From Runella sp. MFBS21 (GTDB lineage: Bacteria; Bacteroidota; Bacteroidia; Cytophagales; Spirosomataceae), in NCBI RefSeq assembly GCF_029433105.1, contig NZ_JARNTW010000005.1, forward strand, positions 1 to 64,000: DNA of 64,000 nucleotides, given 5' to 3'. The position numbers and the translations under genes are program-made. Below, piece by piece: positions 24,822 through 32,443 of the stretch (position 1 is its first letter; each line of letters begins with the position of its first letter). The notes beneath the pieces were generated by a model. That model searched no databases and had not been told where the DNA came from. It saw only the letters and a list, made by a program, of their open reading frames with translations.

Positions 24822-25122
24822 GCTTGGCCCAAATTATGATTTGGGGCAAAATCTGGTACAGCGTCTCTGACGCTGTTGCTAATAGTATGCGTCGGAGACG
24901 CAATACCTTAGCCGTGCCGAAACATAGTTCGGGACGAGGCTTGGCTTGCCCCAAATTATGATTTGGGGCGAAATTTGGCATTGCGTCTCTGACGCTATTG
25001 CTATAGTATGCGTCGGAGACGCTAGACCTTAGCCGTGCCGAAACACAGTTCGGGACGAGGCGAGGCTTGCCCCAAATTATGATTTGGGGCGAAATTTGGC
25101 ATTGCGTCTCTGACGCAAAAGC
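24822..25122. repeat. Two and a half copies of a ~122-bp palindromic repeat
   Basis: Units begin near 24822, 24942 and 25064. Each contains CCCAAAT-TATG-ATTTGGG, GCGTC-TCT-GACGC, GCGTC-GGA-GACGC and CCGAA-ACATAG-TTCGG inverted repeats in the same order; the third copy stops after the second palindrome. The same unit recurs at 26516-26750. The remaining gap 25123-25275 holds no recognisable feature. Confidence 0.9.
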
Positions 25123-25275
25123 AACAAATAGTTATGAATAGACAATCGTAGTTAGAAAAACAACTTTTACATTTCATTAACATTCTTTTACAAGCCTTTA
25201 GCAAACAGCCAACTCAAAAATTAATATGTTTGTGGAAATGCTTGAGTGATAATGAAAAAAATACGCTTATTTACT

Positions 25276-25623
25276 GAGGGTAATATTTGATTTGGAGGAA
25301 ATGATGGATTGTGGCGCTACGATAGCCGTACTTGTACCAATTTTATTCAAAATTTTGTGGGTTATATCATCGAAGATAAAAAAGGAAATGTTGGGACTAG
25401 TTAGGTCAGTGCTAATGGAGGCAATTGGGCACTTTCTCGTTATGAGGAAAAGTCATTGCTTATCCCCAAGCCTATCGTAAAGCCAGAATTAGGAATGCTT
25501 TTGGGGCTTTTAGAAGCTAAAGACGGAAGTATATGGTTTGGGGCCGGAGGCGTGTATAGGTACAATGGAAAAACAATTGCTGACTTCAAAAATAATTGTA
25601 CTCTTAGAGTAGTATTAGATTAA
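25276..25623 (+). pseudogene. Remnant of a two-component-type propeller protein
   Basis: Read in the frame starting GAG at 25276, the sequence is EGNI*FGGNDGLWRYDSRTC, then IIEDKKGNVGTS*VSANGGNWALSRYEEK, and DGSIWFGAGGVYRYNGKTI, ending TAA at 25621. These are two-component regulator propeller blades (GxIWFGxxxGLxRYDG). Two stop codons interrupt it; the first is TGA where Trp (TGG) is expected. There is no start codon or signal peptide, so it is a decayed fragment about 115 codons long. It lies just after the palindromic repeat cluster. Confidence 0.75.
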
Positions 25624-25640
25624 AAATTTAAAAAAATAAA

Positions 25641-26508
25641 ATGAAGATTTGTTTTTCAGTGCTTCTTATAGCATTAAATTACGCTGCTTTTTCGCAGAGT
25701 TCTTTTCCTGAATTAAGTCCCAAAGGGTTTGTTTTACAGAAGATTGGATCAACTACCATTTCTATATCTTATGAAAGACCTGCATCTAGAGGCCGAAAAG
25801 TATTTGGTGGATTAGTGCCTTACAATAAATTATGGCGAACAGGTGCAGGAAATTGTACTAAAATTGTTTTTAGTAAACCTGTTATTGTTAATAATAAAAA
25901 AAATTGATAGGGGAGTCTATTCTGTTTTATCTATTCCGAGTAAAAATAAATGGAAAATAATGATAAATAGCGACACATTGTTATATGGAATTTCTAATTA
26001 TAATGCTCAAAAAAATGTTATTGTGTTTGAAACACATCCTCACTTTTCAAATCGATTTTATGAATCACTTACTTTTGATATTGATGTAGTTCCAAACAAT
26101 GCAAATGTTTATATTTCATGGGAAAATACACAAGTTTCATTTAAAGTAGATACTCAAATAGATAAAGATTCAAAAGAATTTATTGAGAGAAATTTGTTGA
26201 CCGATAAATCCTCCAATTCGGAAGAATATGCTACTGCTGCGGAATATTATTATTATTTAAATAAAGATTTAGATAAGGCTCTTTTACTCATCGATAAAGC
26301 TTTGGCTAAAAGTAATGAAGCGTGGTATTACAGGCAAAAAATTGATATTTTAGAGAAACAAAAAAAATACCAGCAAGCCATCGATGTCTCTAATCTCGCT
26401 ATTGAAGCCAATCAAAAACGGACTGATTGGACTGAAAAAATCAAGCTTCAAAGCAATGATACCTTGAAGAAAAGAATTGAGTCTTTCAAAAAACAGCTTT
26501 TAAAGTGA
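25641..26508 (+). pseudogene. DUF2911 protein with TPR tail, split by a frameshift in an A8 tract
   Basis: The first frame (25641-25907) has a signal peptide (ICFSVLLIALNYAAFS) and the DUF2911 opening: ISYERPASRGRKVFGGLVPYNKLWRTGAGNC, split here by motif. It ends shortly after the tract of eight A at 25896-25903. The continuing frame resumes with IDRGVYSVLSIPSKNKWKIMIN, which is exactly the next DUF2911 segment, and runs to 26508 with a TPR-like C-terminus (AEYYYYLNKDLDKALLLIDKAL). Deleting one A restores a single protein of about 288 aa. Either a real lesion or a homopolymer sequencing error. DUF2911 is a secreted family of unknown function. Confidence 0.8.
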
Positions 26509-26515
26509 AAAAAAA

Positions 26516-26750
26516 GGCTTGCCCCAAATTATGATTTGGGGCAAAATTTGGCATTGCGTCTCTGACGCTATTACTAATAGTATGCGTCGGAGGCGCAATA
26601 CCTTAGCCGTGCCGAAACATAGTTCGGGACGAGGCTTGGCTTGCCCCAAATTATGATTTGGGGCAAAATTTGGCATTGCGTCTCTGACGCTATTGCTATA
26701 TTATGCGTCGGAGACGCTCTACCTTAGCCGTCCCGAAATGTAGTTCGGTG
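26516..26750. repeat. Two copies of the 122-bp palindromic repeat
   Basis: Units at about 26516 and 26638 carry the same four inverted repeats as 24822-25122. The last one ends against the stop codon of the Tll0287-like gene. Copies on both sides bracket the pseudogene segment 25276-26508. Confidence 0.9.
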
Positions 26751-26751
26751 T

Positions 26752-27309
26752 TTATTTATCTACCAAAAAAGTAAGTTTCCAAGCGCCCCTTAGTTGCCCC
26801 ATCTGGTAGCCGGTAGCTTTGTCGAATCGGTATTTTTTCTGGATGGTTTTGGCCGTAGCTGCTTCAATATCTTTTTTAGGCTGACCGTGGCATTGGAGGC
26901 AAGTGGACATCCCGATGCGGATAGGCTTATAATACACATAGCCTTTTGGGATGGCCACCAAAGTGTCTTTTAGTGGGGCATTGCCTTCAAAAACATCAAG
27001 TATTTTTTTGTCAAAAATCGTAGTGGCATTATCAGGGTTTCGGTTTCGGGCCGATACCCTTTGGATTTTTGCTTGGGATGAGACAGAATTGGTAAGCGGA
27101 CTTGCGTTTTCGTGGCAAAAATCGACCGCATAAGCAGTGCCGCCTTTCTCAATAGCACCTAATAAGTTGGAAAGCAAAGTCTGTTGGGCTTTCAGACTAA
27201 GCGAATCACCTAGATGTCGATAGTTTAGGGATTGAGTGGGGGAGGGTTTCAGTGCAGTGTTTAAAATAACCACCCCAAGGAGAAAAAGGCCGATAAAGAA
27301 TGGTTTCAT
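26752..27309 (-). CDS. Tll0287-like (DUF3365) periplasmic heme-binding protein
   Basis: 185 aa. N-terminal signal/anchor at 3-20 (FFIGLFLLGVVILNTAL). A c-type heme motif C137-L-Q-C140-H141 lies in STCLQCHGQP. The DUF3365/Tll0287 pattern is visible: AYAVDFCHENASPLT around residue 60, RVSARNRNPDN at 85-97, and YYKPIRIGMSTC. Members are PAS-like periplasmic domains thought to sense redox or ligands, alone or fused to kinases; here it is stand-alone. Neighbouring sulfur and arsenic redox genes fit, but no direct link is shown. Confidence 0.85.
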   Translation of the reverse strand: MKPFFIGLFLLGVVILNTALKPSPTQSLNYRHLGDSLSLKAQQTLLSNLLGAIEKGGTAYAVDFCHENASPLTNSVSSQAKIQRVSARNRNPDNATTIFDKKILDVFEGNAPLKDTLVAIPKGYVYYKPIRIGMSTCLQCHGQPKKDIEAATAKTIQKKYRFDKATGYQMGQLRGAWKLTFLVDK

Positions 27310-27371
27310 GGATAGTAAGGGCTTGTATTTTGGTAAAAATAATAATTTATATCTGAGTATGGAGGAAAGAT

Positions 27372-27821
27372 TCAGGTTCCATACTTCAAGGCAAGGGCTA
27401 ATTGACCAGCATGATAAGCAGTATGAGACACAATTCTTCCAAGTGCTTCGGCTTTTGTCTTAGTTCCAAACTCTTTGGTAGTTACTGTCGTTTGCCAATC
27501 GGAATCTGTTTGGCTCAAAATAGCTTTCTTTAAACTTTCAAAAGCTTCTTCCTGATAAGTCAACAATGCTGCTAATTGGATCCATTCGCCTGTATCTTTT
27601 TGGGCAATTACGGTTTTGGCTGATACTTTTAAATCGCTTTGTCCAAACACATTTTTGCTAAAAAGTAATTCAACATCAGCAATGTGACGAATCAAAAATC
27701 CCACGCTATTGGGGCTGTTGCCCAATTTTTTTGGGAGGTCTGTTTCTGATATATTTTTCAATTGATTTGAAAAACGAGTCCGGGCTTCAGCCCAATGTTG
27801 GAACAATAGATCAGTGGTCAT
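27372..27821 (-). CDS. DinB-superfamily protein
   Basis: 149 aa four-helix bundle. The usual metal-binding DinB histidines can be seen: FLIRHIADVELLF near residue 46, and SHTAYHAGQLALAL at about 132-145. Starts MTTDLLFQHWAEARTRF. DinB-like (YfiT/bacillithiol S-transferase) proteins bind a metal and often act as thiol transferases or detoxification enzymes; the substrate cannot be told. Lies between the heme protein and a microprotein gene, same strand. Confidence 0.85.
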   Translation of the reverse strand: MTTDLLFQHWAEARTRFSNQLKNISETDLPKKLGNSPNSVGFLIRHIADVELLFSKNVFGQSDLKVSAKTVIAQKDTGEWIQLAALLTYQEEAFESLKKAILSQTDSDWQTTVTTKEFGTKTKAEALGRIVSHTAYHAGQLALALKYGT

Positions 27822-27836
27822 TGCCGAAAAACTGCT

Positions 27837-27935
27837 TTATTTAGTTTCATTCTTTTGAAATGCGATTTTGTAAAGTACCCATCCAAACCCCGCAACGAGG
27901 TGAAGCATAACAAGGGTGAAGAAAAAAGCTGCCAT
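27837..27935 (-). CDS. 32-aa membrane microprotein
   Basis: ATG at 27935, stop at 27839-27837. The peptide begins MAAFFFTLVMLHLVAGFGW and ends with a basic/acidic tail KIAFQKNETK: one membrane helix followed by a cytoplasmic tail. Support that it is real: a Crp/Fnr-type site (27992-28005) lies 57 bp upstream of its ATG, with a CACTTTTG -7-like box between. That is the same geometry as before the rhodanese, MBL and 31-aa microprotein genes. Function unknown; perhaps a small subunit or regulator of a membrane complex. Confidence 0.6.
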   Translation of the reverse strand: MAAFFFTLVMLHLVAGFGWVLYKIAFQKNETK

Positions 27936-27984
27936 AATTTTAAATTATTGAATTGATACCCCAAAAGTGCAGCTCGTTTCGGAA

Positions 27985-28611
27985 TTAAACAGTGATATTA
28001 GTCACATTTACTTGCTGAAATACCCATTTCATCTCACTTGCAATCTGCCGACAACGGTCGTCGTAGGTGGCGGTTTCTTCTGGTGTATCATCCGCCATTT
28101 TGGGGTCTATGTACATGATAGGGAGGCGTTTTTCGGCGCCGGGAATAAAAGGACAATTGGCCTCGGCATGGTCGCAGGTCATAATAGCAGCAAAACCACG
28201 ACTAGGATTGGGAGTTTGGTCATAGACTTTGGAAAAGGCTAGGATAGGGGGCACCGACTCATCAAATCGGATTTCGTAGACAGGGTTTTGGTTTTCGGTG
28301 GTTTTGATGATTTTTAATCCTGCTCGCTCAAAAGCTGCGATAGTACGGTAGTTGCAAGCGGTAGCTTCGGTACCTCCCGAAAAAGAAGACACGTTTTTGA
28401 TTCCAAAATACACTGCTGCTACCTGCGCCCATACTTGTCCTAAATGACTACGTCGGGAATTGTGAGTACAGATAAACGTCAGATTGATAGGTTGTTGGGC
28501 TTGTATTTTGGTGGCAATATACTGGGCAAGTGGCTGCAATATAGCTTGGCGCTCCGCCGACACCTCACGGAGGTCTAGTGCTTCAAAATAGAGTTTGACT
28601 TCGGAAATCAT
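27985..28611 (-). CDS. ArsC-like low-molecular-weight phosphatase-fold protein (arsenate reductase family)
   Basis: 208 aa. The LMW-PTP P-loop C48-X5-R54 is in [11 protein letters not shown], and HCSHCG-like cysteines are not present. Further conserved motifs: [48 protein letters not shown], and [11 protein letters not shown] near the C-terminus. The length exceeds classic thioredoxin-dependent ArsC (about 130 aa), as is common for Bacteroidota versions. Its start codon overlaps the ACR3 stop by 4 bp, so it is translationally coupled to the arsenite pump. It probably reduces arsenate, using the thioredoxin system, before export. Confidence 0.88.
   Translation of the reverse strand: MISEVKLYFEALDLREVSAERQAILQPLAQYIATKIQAQQPINLTFICTHNSRRSHLGQVWAQVAAVYFGIKNVSSFSGGTEATACNYRTIAAFERAGLKIIKTTENQNPVYEIRFDESVPPILAFSKVYDQTPNPSRGFAAIMTCDHAEANCPFIPGAEKRLPIMYIDPKMADDTPEETATYDDRCRQIASEMKWVFQQVNVTNITV
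27992..28005 (-). promoter_or_regulatory. Crp/Fnr-type site upstream of the 32-aa microprotein
   Basis: GTGATATTAGTCAC, i.e. TGA-N6-TCA symmetry, located inside the 3' end of the ArsC-like gene and 57 bp before the microprotein ATG. A -7-like box (CACTTTTG on the minus strand) follows about 25 bp downstream. It matches three other sites in the window. Confidence 0.65.
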
Positions 28612-29642
28612 GGTTGAAATTTATGGGTTTGTTTGAGTGCGTAGTTGACAAATAAAATTAAGACGGGGACTTCAATCAAAGGACCAACTACAGCCGCAAA
28701 AGCCGCCCCTGAGTTGATGCCAAAAACGGCAATAGCAACCGCAATACCTAATTCGAAATTGTTGCCAGCGGCGGTGAAAGCCAATGAGGTAGACTTGGCA
28801 TAGTTGGTACCTGCTTTTTTTGAAAGATAAAAAGCAGACATAAACATAATCGCAAAGTAAAAAGTAAGCGGAATGGCAATCCGAATTACATCAAGCGGAA
28901 TCTGCACAATCAACTGTCCTTTGAGACTAAACATGACAATGATGGTGAGCAGTAATGCTATCAGGGTAAGAGGGCTGATTGTGGGTAGATATACCTTTTC
29001 AAACCATTCACGGCCTTTTAGGGCTGTAAGACCATAGCGAGAAATCACACCTAACACAAACGGAATACCCAAATAAATAAAAACGCTTTGGGCAACTTCT
29101 CTGATTGTAATTTGGACTTCATAGCCTTTGAGACCAAAAAAAGGTGGGAGTACCGTAATAAAAACCCAAGCGTATACGGAGTAAAAAAGCACTTGAAAGA
29201 TACTATTGAAAGCTACCAAACCCGCCGCATAGAGACGGTCGCCATTGGCAAGGTCGTTCCAGACAAGCACCATCGCAATGCACCGCGCAATGCCAATCAT
29301 AATGAGGCCTGTCATGTATTCGGGTTTGTCTGGCAAAAAGATAACGGCTAATCCAAACATGAGCAACGGGCCGATAATCCAGTTTTGTAGGAGCGATAAT
29401 AGCAGAATTTTGATATTCGAAAATACCTTGGGAAGTTCTTCATAGCGGACTTTTGCCAAGGGGGGATACATCATCAAAATAAGGCCTATCGCCAATGGTA
29501 CGTTGGTAGTACCTATGTTGAAACGATTGATGAAAGCTTCAGCTTCGGGAAAAAAGTAGCCAATACCTATGCCTAAAATCATCGCAAGAAAAATCCAGAG
29601 CGTAAGATATCTATCTAAAAATGAGAGTTTTTTTTGTTGCAT
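28608..29642 (-). CDS. arsB: ACR3-family arsenite efflux transporter
   Basis: 344 aa from ATG 29642 ([18 protein letters not shown]); an upstream in-frame start would add 30 residues unlike the family. Ten membrane helices. ACR3 (BASS superfamily) signatures: [19 protein letters not shown] at the start, [21 protein letters not shown] around residues 110-130 with the essential Cys, and [21 protein letters not shown] around 285-305. Exports arsenite using the proton motive force. Coupled to the ArsC-like gene downstream and 31 bp after arsR. Gene symbol used in the broad sense (ACR3). Confidence 0.93.
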   Translation of the reverse strand: MQQKKLSFLDRYLTLWIFLAMILGIGIGYFFPEAEAFINRFNIGTTNVPLAIGLILMMYPPLAKVRYEELPKVFSNIKILLLSLLQNWIIGPLLMFGLAVIFLPDKPEYMTGLIMIGIARCIAMVLVWNDLANGDRLYAAGLVAFNSIFQVLFYSVYAWVFITVLPPFFGLKGYEVQITIREVAQSVFIYLGIPFVLGVISRYGLTALKGREWFEKVYLPTISPLTLIALLLTIIVMFSLKGQLIVQIPLDVIRIAIPLTFYFAIMFMSAFYLSKKAGTNYAKSTSLAFTAAGNNFELGIAVAIAVFGINSGAAFAAVVGPLIEVPVLILFVNYALKQTHKFQP

Positions 29643-29673
29643 ATTATTGTTACAAGTTTTTAAGAAAAAAGAC

Positions 29674-30015
29674 TTAACAGCAAGATTGTGATTGACAGCT
29701 AGCGTTTTTGGACAAGTCGGCAAAAATTCCAAAGTGAGCTACAAATTGGTTAAAAACGCCCCAATCAATACAATAACAGGAAGTTTTGCCTTCGATAGTG
29801 CCTTTGATAAGGCCGATAGCTTTTAATTCTTTGAGATGCTGCGAAACAGTAGCTTGGGCAAGTGGCAAACCTTCCACGATTTCGCCACAGATGCAGCTTT
29901 TGTGTTGGGCTAGTATTTTCAAAATTGCAATGCGTGCGGGGTGAGAAATAGCCTTTGCAAAATCAGCAAGAGCGATTTCGTCGGCTTGAAAATCCATTTT
30001 TCGATTGATAGCCAT
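29674..30015 (-). CDS. arsR: ArsR-family arsenite-responsive repressor
   Basis: 113 aa. Winged helix with [26 protein letters not shown]; the CxCG motif (residues about 39-42) on the alpha-3 helix is the usual As(III)/Sb(III) site. The recognition helix is [19 protein letters not shown]. The extra cysteine-rich tail (SCQSQSCC) may add ligands. First gene of the arsR-ACR3-arsC operon; its promoter contains an inverted repeat over the -7 box, consistent with autorepression released by arsenite. Confidence 0.93.
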   Translation of the reverse strand: MAINRKMDFQADEIALADFAKAISHPARIAILKILAQHKSCICGEIVEGLPLAQATVSQHLKELKAIGLIKGTIEGKTSCYCIDWGVFNQFVAHFGIFADLSKNASCQSQSCC

Positions 30016-30030
30016 GATAATTGATTTTAT

Positions 30031-30046
30031 ATCGCAAATATACGAT
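30031..30046 (-). promoter_or_regulatory. arsR promoter with overlapping inverted repeat
   Basis: On the minus strand ATCG-TATATTTG-CGAT: a perfect Bacteroidota -7 box (TATATTTG, 30042..30035) flanked symmetrically by ATCG/CGAT half-sites. About 20 bp upstream of the arsR start. An ArsR dimer bound here would cover the -7 element. Confidence 0.65.
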
Positions 30047-30065
30047 GAATTGTTTCAATAAAAAA

Positions 30066-30098
30066 AAGGCAGTTTTCTTTCAACAGAAAAACTGCCTT
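30066..30098 (-). terminator. Terminator downstream of the DUF2892 gene
   Basis: An 11-bp stem, AAGGCAGTTTT / AAAACTGCCTT, followed on the minus strand by a T run (from the A7 at 30061-30067). It ends the minus-strand transcript coming from 30438-30124 before the arsR promoter. Confidence 0.75.
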
Positions 30099-30123
30099 GT
30101 TATCAAAAAGAAGCGTCGAACAA

Positions 30124-30330
30124 TTATTGCTTTACGGGGCAAGTATTCAAGCCAAAAAGTGCGTAGAGAGGGCAAAAACTAACGATACTTGTAAGCGTAA
30201 AAATTCCGGCTACCACTAGCGCGATGATGCCAAGAGTACCCGTAAGTGTACCCGTAAAATACAATATGACGGCGATAGCTGCCACAATAAGACGAATGCC
30301 GCGGTCGATGCCGCCCATGTTAGGTTTCAT
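30124..30330 (-). CDS. DUF2892 inner-membrane protein
   Basis: 68 aa, two membrane helices. MGGIDRGIRLIVAAIAVILYF at the start and CPLYALFGLNTCPVKQ at the end match the DUF2892/YgaP membrane-domain pattern: an 'N-G-DR-IR' start and a 'CP-Y---G--TC' end. In other bacteria this domain is fused to a rhodanese (YgaP). Here it is stand-alone but sits in the same operon group as a rhodanese and the Crp regulator. It follows a 31-aa microprotein by 12 bp. Possibly handles sulfane sulfur through its two end cysteines. Confidence 0.88.
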   Translation of the reverse strand: MKPNMGGIDRGIRLIVAAIAVILYFTGTLTGTLGIIALVVAGIFTLTSIVSFCPLYALFGLNTCPVKQ

Positions 30331-30342
30331 GTTGGTATGTGT

Positions 30343-30438
30343 TTATGTAGTGAATCTTTCAATGATGAAATACAAAACCGTCATCAGAAGTGCGCAAATG
30401 AAGCATACTAGGATGATTTTGGCGAGTTTTGATTTCAT
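30343..30438 (-). CDS. 31-aa membrane microprotein
   Basis: ATG at 30438, stop at 30345-30343. It begins MKSKLAKIILVCFICALLM, has one membrane helix (about residues 7-27) and ends in a short charged tail (IIERFTT). A Crp/Fnr-type site lies 36 bp upstream (30474-30487), and the DUF2892 gene starts 12 bp downstream, so it likely leads a two-gene operon. Two cysteines lie within the helix. Function unknown. Confidence 0.55.
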   Translation of the reverse strand: MKSKLAKIILVCFICALLMTVLYFIIERFTT

Positions 30439-30473
30439 GCAGTAAAGATGCACACCCACACACCTTCAAGTCA

Positions 30474-30487
30474 GTAACATTAGTTAC
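30474..30487 (-). promoter_or_regulatory. Crp/Fnr-type site overlapping the end of the Crp-like gene
   Basis: GTAACATTAGTTAC, a perfect 5-bp inverted repeat around ATTA. It overlaps the stop codon of the Crp/Fnr gene and lies 36 bp before the 31-aa microprotein ATG. Same layout as the sites at 27992, 32352 and 34280. Confidence 0.6.
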
Positions 30488-31101
30488 AGCCGTACTTCTA
30501 TTCCGTCGGGATATTGGGCTATTTTTTTCTCATTTTCGAGTTTTTTAGTGACTCGACTCACCACTTCGCGAGAAGTACCCATAGCATCGGCGATTTCGCG
30601 GTGTCGAATTTTAAGAAAAGGATTGGCTTGCAACCGTGCTTTTTCACGTAAAAAATGAAGAATACGATTGTCGAGATTATCAAACAGCAGGGCGTTGATG
30701 GTCTGCAATAAGTCGGTGTAGCGTAGATTGTTGAGAAGATGAAAAAAAACGTTGAATTCAGGATATTGTCTCGACCACGTCCTAACCCAATCGGAAGGAA
30801 GCAATAGTAGCTCAGTCTCGCTTTCGGTGATAGCTACTATTTTGCTAGATTCTTCCTGAATTACCCCAAAAAAAGACATAATGCAGCTTTCGTTGGGATG
30901 AATATAATAAAGTAAAAATTCCCGCTCATCGTGCCGCATGATTACTTTCACGAGTCCTTTCAATACAATCGGAACAGCCTGAATATATTGGCCTTCCCGT
31001 AAAATTTCGATACTCTCAGGAATCGTTTTAGAGATACCCTTTTGGAGCATTTCTTGGCGAAGGTTTTCGGGAAAAAGATGAAAGTGAGCGGGGAGTATCA
31101 T
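30484..31101 (-). CDS. Crp/Fnr-family transcriptional regulator
   Basis: 205 aa from ATG 31101 (MILPAHFHLFPE); an in-frame start 39 bp upstream is possible. Cyclic-nucleotide-type beta barrel about 25-125 (LREGQYIQAVPIVLKGLVKVI), dimer helix about 130-155, and winged helix about 160-205 with LKIRHREIADAMGTSREVVSRVTKKLENE. It has no N-terminal Fe-S cysteine cluster like FNR. Last gene of the rhodanese-thioredoxin operon. Four TGA-N6-TCA sites in the surrounding 7 kb, including one in front of this operon, are probable targets, so it is likely a local activator of sulfur/persulfide genes. Confidence 0.92.
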   Translation of the reverse strand: MILPAHFHLFPENLRQEMLQKGISKTIPESIEILREGQYIQAVPIVLKGLVKVIMRHDEREFLLYYIHPNESCIMSFFGVIQEESSKIVAITESETELLLLPSDWVRTWSRQYPEFNVFFHLLNNLRYTDLLQTINALLFDNLDNRILHFLREKARLQANPFLKIRHREIADAMGTSREVVSRVTKKLENEKKIAQYPDGIEVRL

Positions 31102-31171
31102 TGATTGAGTAAAACAAACCGCCATGCCTATACAGAGCATCGCTCTACCACTGCGGTTTTTCTAAAAAAAA

Positions 31172-31489
31172 TTAATACGCTTTGGTTGCTAATTGATTTA
31201 TGATTTGCTCAAGTTGTTTTTTCTGTACCACGCCTGACTGTCGCCAAAGAATCTTGCCATTTTGAAACAAAATCAGCGTAGGAACTCCCTGAATTCGGTA
31301 GCTTTGGGAAGCGGCGGGGTTTTTGTCAACATCGATTTTGATAACACGCACGCGGTCGCCCATTTGCGCCGCAAAATCTTTAAGAATAGGCGACATCATT
31401 TTGCAAGGGCCGCACCATTCGGCAAAAAAATCTACTAAAACAGGGGTATCCCCCTGAATGATATCATTAAAACTTTCTTTCTTTTCCAT
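31172..31489 (-). CDS. Thioredoxin
   Basis: 105 aa, a single thioredoxin domain with the WCGPC active site (C26/C29 in [12 protein letters not shown]) and the cis-Pro motif [12 protein letters not shown]. Cytoplasmic (no signal). It reduces disulfides or protein persulfides. Its place between DUF6132 and the Crp regulator, in an operon opened by a rhodanese, suggests a role in persulfide reduction, and it could also recycle the ArsC-like protein. Confidence 0.95.
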   Translation of the reverse strand: MEKKESFNDIIQGDTPVLVDFFAEWCGPCKMMSPILKDFAAQMGDRVRVIKIDVDKNPAASQSYRIQGVPTLILFQNGKILWRQSGVVQKKQLEQIINQLATKAY

Positions 31490-31518
31490 GACTTTTGGTT
31501 GTGTTTAAAAGGTGTTTA

Positions 31519-31728
31519 TTAAGCGTCGGACTTGGGTGTACTGATATCTTTCAAGATACCTCCCCCAAAATACCCTAACAAGGCTCCGTACGGGACCATG
31601 GTTTGCCATTGCGATTTGAGGGGGCAAGTGCCTGTGACACAGCCGATTTCTTTCCAATACAAAAAACCGCCTAATGCGCCCAAAAAAGCCCCAATCCAGC
31701 CCCAAGGGATGTTACTTAACTTCTTCAT
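31519..31728 (-). CDS. DUF6132 small membrane protein
   Basis: 69 aa with two membrane helices. IPWGWIGAFLGALGGFLYW, then the cysteine pair GCVTGTCPL (residues about 30-37), then a second helix YGALLGYFGGGIL. The cysteine pair between helices is the hallmark of DUF6132 in Bacteroidota. Start overlaps the end of the upstream gene by 17 bp, so it is translationally coupled. Function unknown; probably linked to sulfur or redox handling by its operon. Confidence 0.85.
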   Translation of the reverse strand: MKKLSNIPWGWIGAFLGALGGFLYWKEIGCVTGTCPLKSQWQTMVPYGALLGYFGGGILKDISTPKSDA

Positions 31729-31948
31729 AATGTGTTTCTTCTATAGTATGTGTAGTAGGACGGCGCACGCTAGGAGTAGCACAGCCGCCCAATCCGCAAC
31801 CGACATTGAAAAGTGCTTGTAAGGCAAAAAGTCCTCCCAGAAGCCCAAAAAGAGGTTGACGGTCGACAAAAGCAGAATAAATCAACCATAGCCCCATACT
31901 CATACGGAGTAGGCGCATAAAATCCCAGTTTTTAAGAACAGTGCTCAT
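31712..31948 (-). CDS. Small cysteine-containing membrane protein (DUF2892-like)
   Basis: 78 aa. N-terminal segment NWDFMRLLRMSMGLWLIYSAF, helix-turn-helix GLLGGLFALQALFNVGCGLGGC, and a hydrophilic tail. This is the arrangement of YgaP-type membrane domains: arginine-rich start and a C-terminal cysteine motif. 19 bp after the rhodanese and overlapping DUF6132, so part of the same operon. It may anchor or accept sulfur from the rhodanese; that is inference. Confidence 0.7.
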   Translation of the reverse strand: MSTVLKNWDFMRLLRMSMGLWLIYSAFVDRQPLFGLLGGLFALQALFNVGCGLGGCATPSVRRPTTHTIEETHYEEVK

Positions 31949-31967
31949 CCTCTGATTGTTTTTAAGG

Positions 31968-32294
31968 TTAGTAAGGCCAGCTCATGATACCGCCCGCTAA
32001 GTTGTAAAGATGCTCAAAGCCAGCGTTGCCCATGATGTTGCAGGCTTGACCGCTGCGATTGCCACTACGACAATAAACAAAATAAGTTTTGTTTTTGTCC
32101 AATTTCTCAATTTTTTGTTGAAAATCTACGCTCATTAAGTCGATATTAATAGCTCCTTTGAGAGCACCAGAGCGAACTTCGGCGGGAGTCCGAACATCGA
32201 TAACAACGGCTTGGGACGTATCGGTGAGGAGTTGTTTAAAGGTTTCAGCGTTTACGTTTTGATAATTTTTCTTGGTTTTGAAAAAGCTAAACAT
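31968..32294 (-). CDS. Single-domain rhodanese
   Basis: 108 aa from ATG 32294 (MFSFFKTKKNYQNVN). One rhodanese domain with VIDVRTPAEVRSGALKGAINI and catalytic Cys75 in FVYCRSGNRSGQA. No signal peptide. It transfers sulfane sulfur to acceptors. First gene of the operon rhodanese - membrane protein - DUF6132 - thioredoxin - Crp, with a Crp/Fnr-type site 58 bp upstream. Confidence 0.93.
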   Translation of the reverse strand: MFSFFKTKKNYQNVNAETFKQLLTDTSQAVVIDVRTPAEVRSGALKGAINIDLMSVDFQQKIEKLDKNKTYFVYCRSGNRSGQACNIMGNAGFEHLYNLAGGIMSWPY

Positions 32295-32351
32295 GATGGT
32301 ATGTGTTTTGATGTGATGAAACAAAGGTCATCAATCCGTTTAGCGTTTACA

Positions 32352-32365
32352 GTGATATTTGTTAC
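32352..32365 (-). promoter_or_regulatory. Crp/Fnr-type site upstream of the rhodanese operon
   Basis: GTGATATTTGTTAC, TGA-N6-TTA (one mismatch from symmetry), 58 bp before the rhodanese ATG. About 26 bp downstream on the minus strand is GACCTTTG, a -7-like box. The regulator gene is at the end of this same operon, implying autoregulation. Confidence 0.65.
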
Positions 32366-32386
32366 ATTAGCTTTGTACAAAACAAA

Positions 32387-32418
32387 AAATCCACGGCTCA
32401 AATTTTGACCGTGGATTT
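32387..32418 (-). terminator. Terminator downstream of the HMA gene
   Basis: AAATCCACGG / CCGTGGATTT, a 10-bp stem with a partly pairing loop (TCAAATTTTGA) and a following T-rich stretch on the minus strand. It ends the MBL-HMA transcript. Confidence 0.7.
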
Positions 32419-32443
32419 CTATTAAACCTAAACCCTTTAATAT

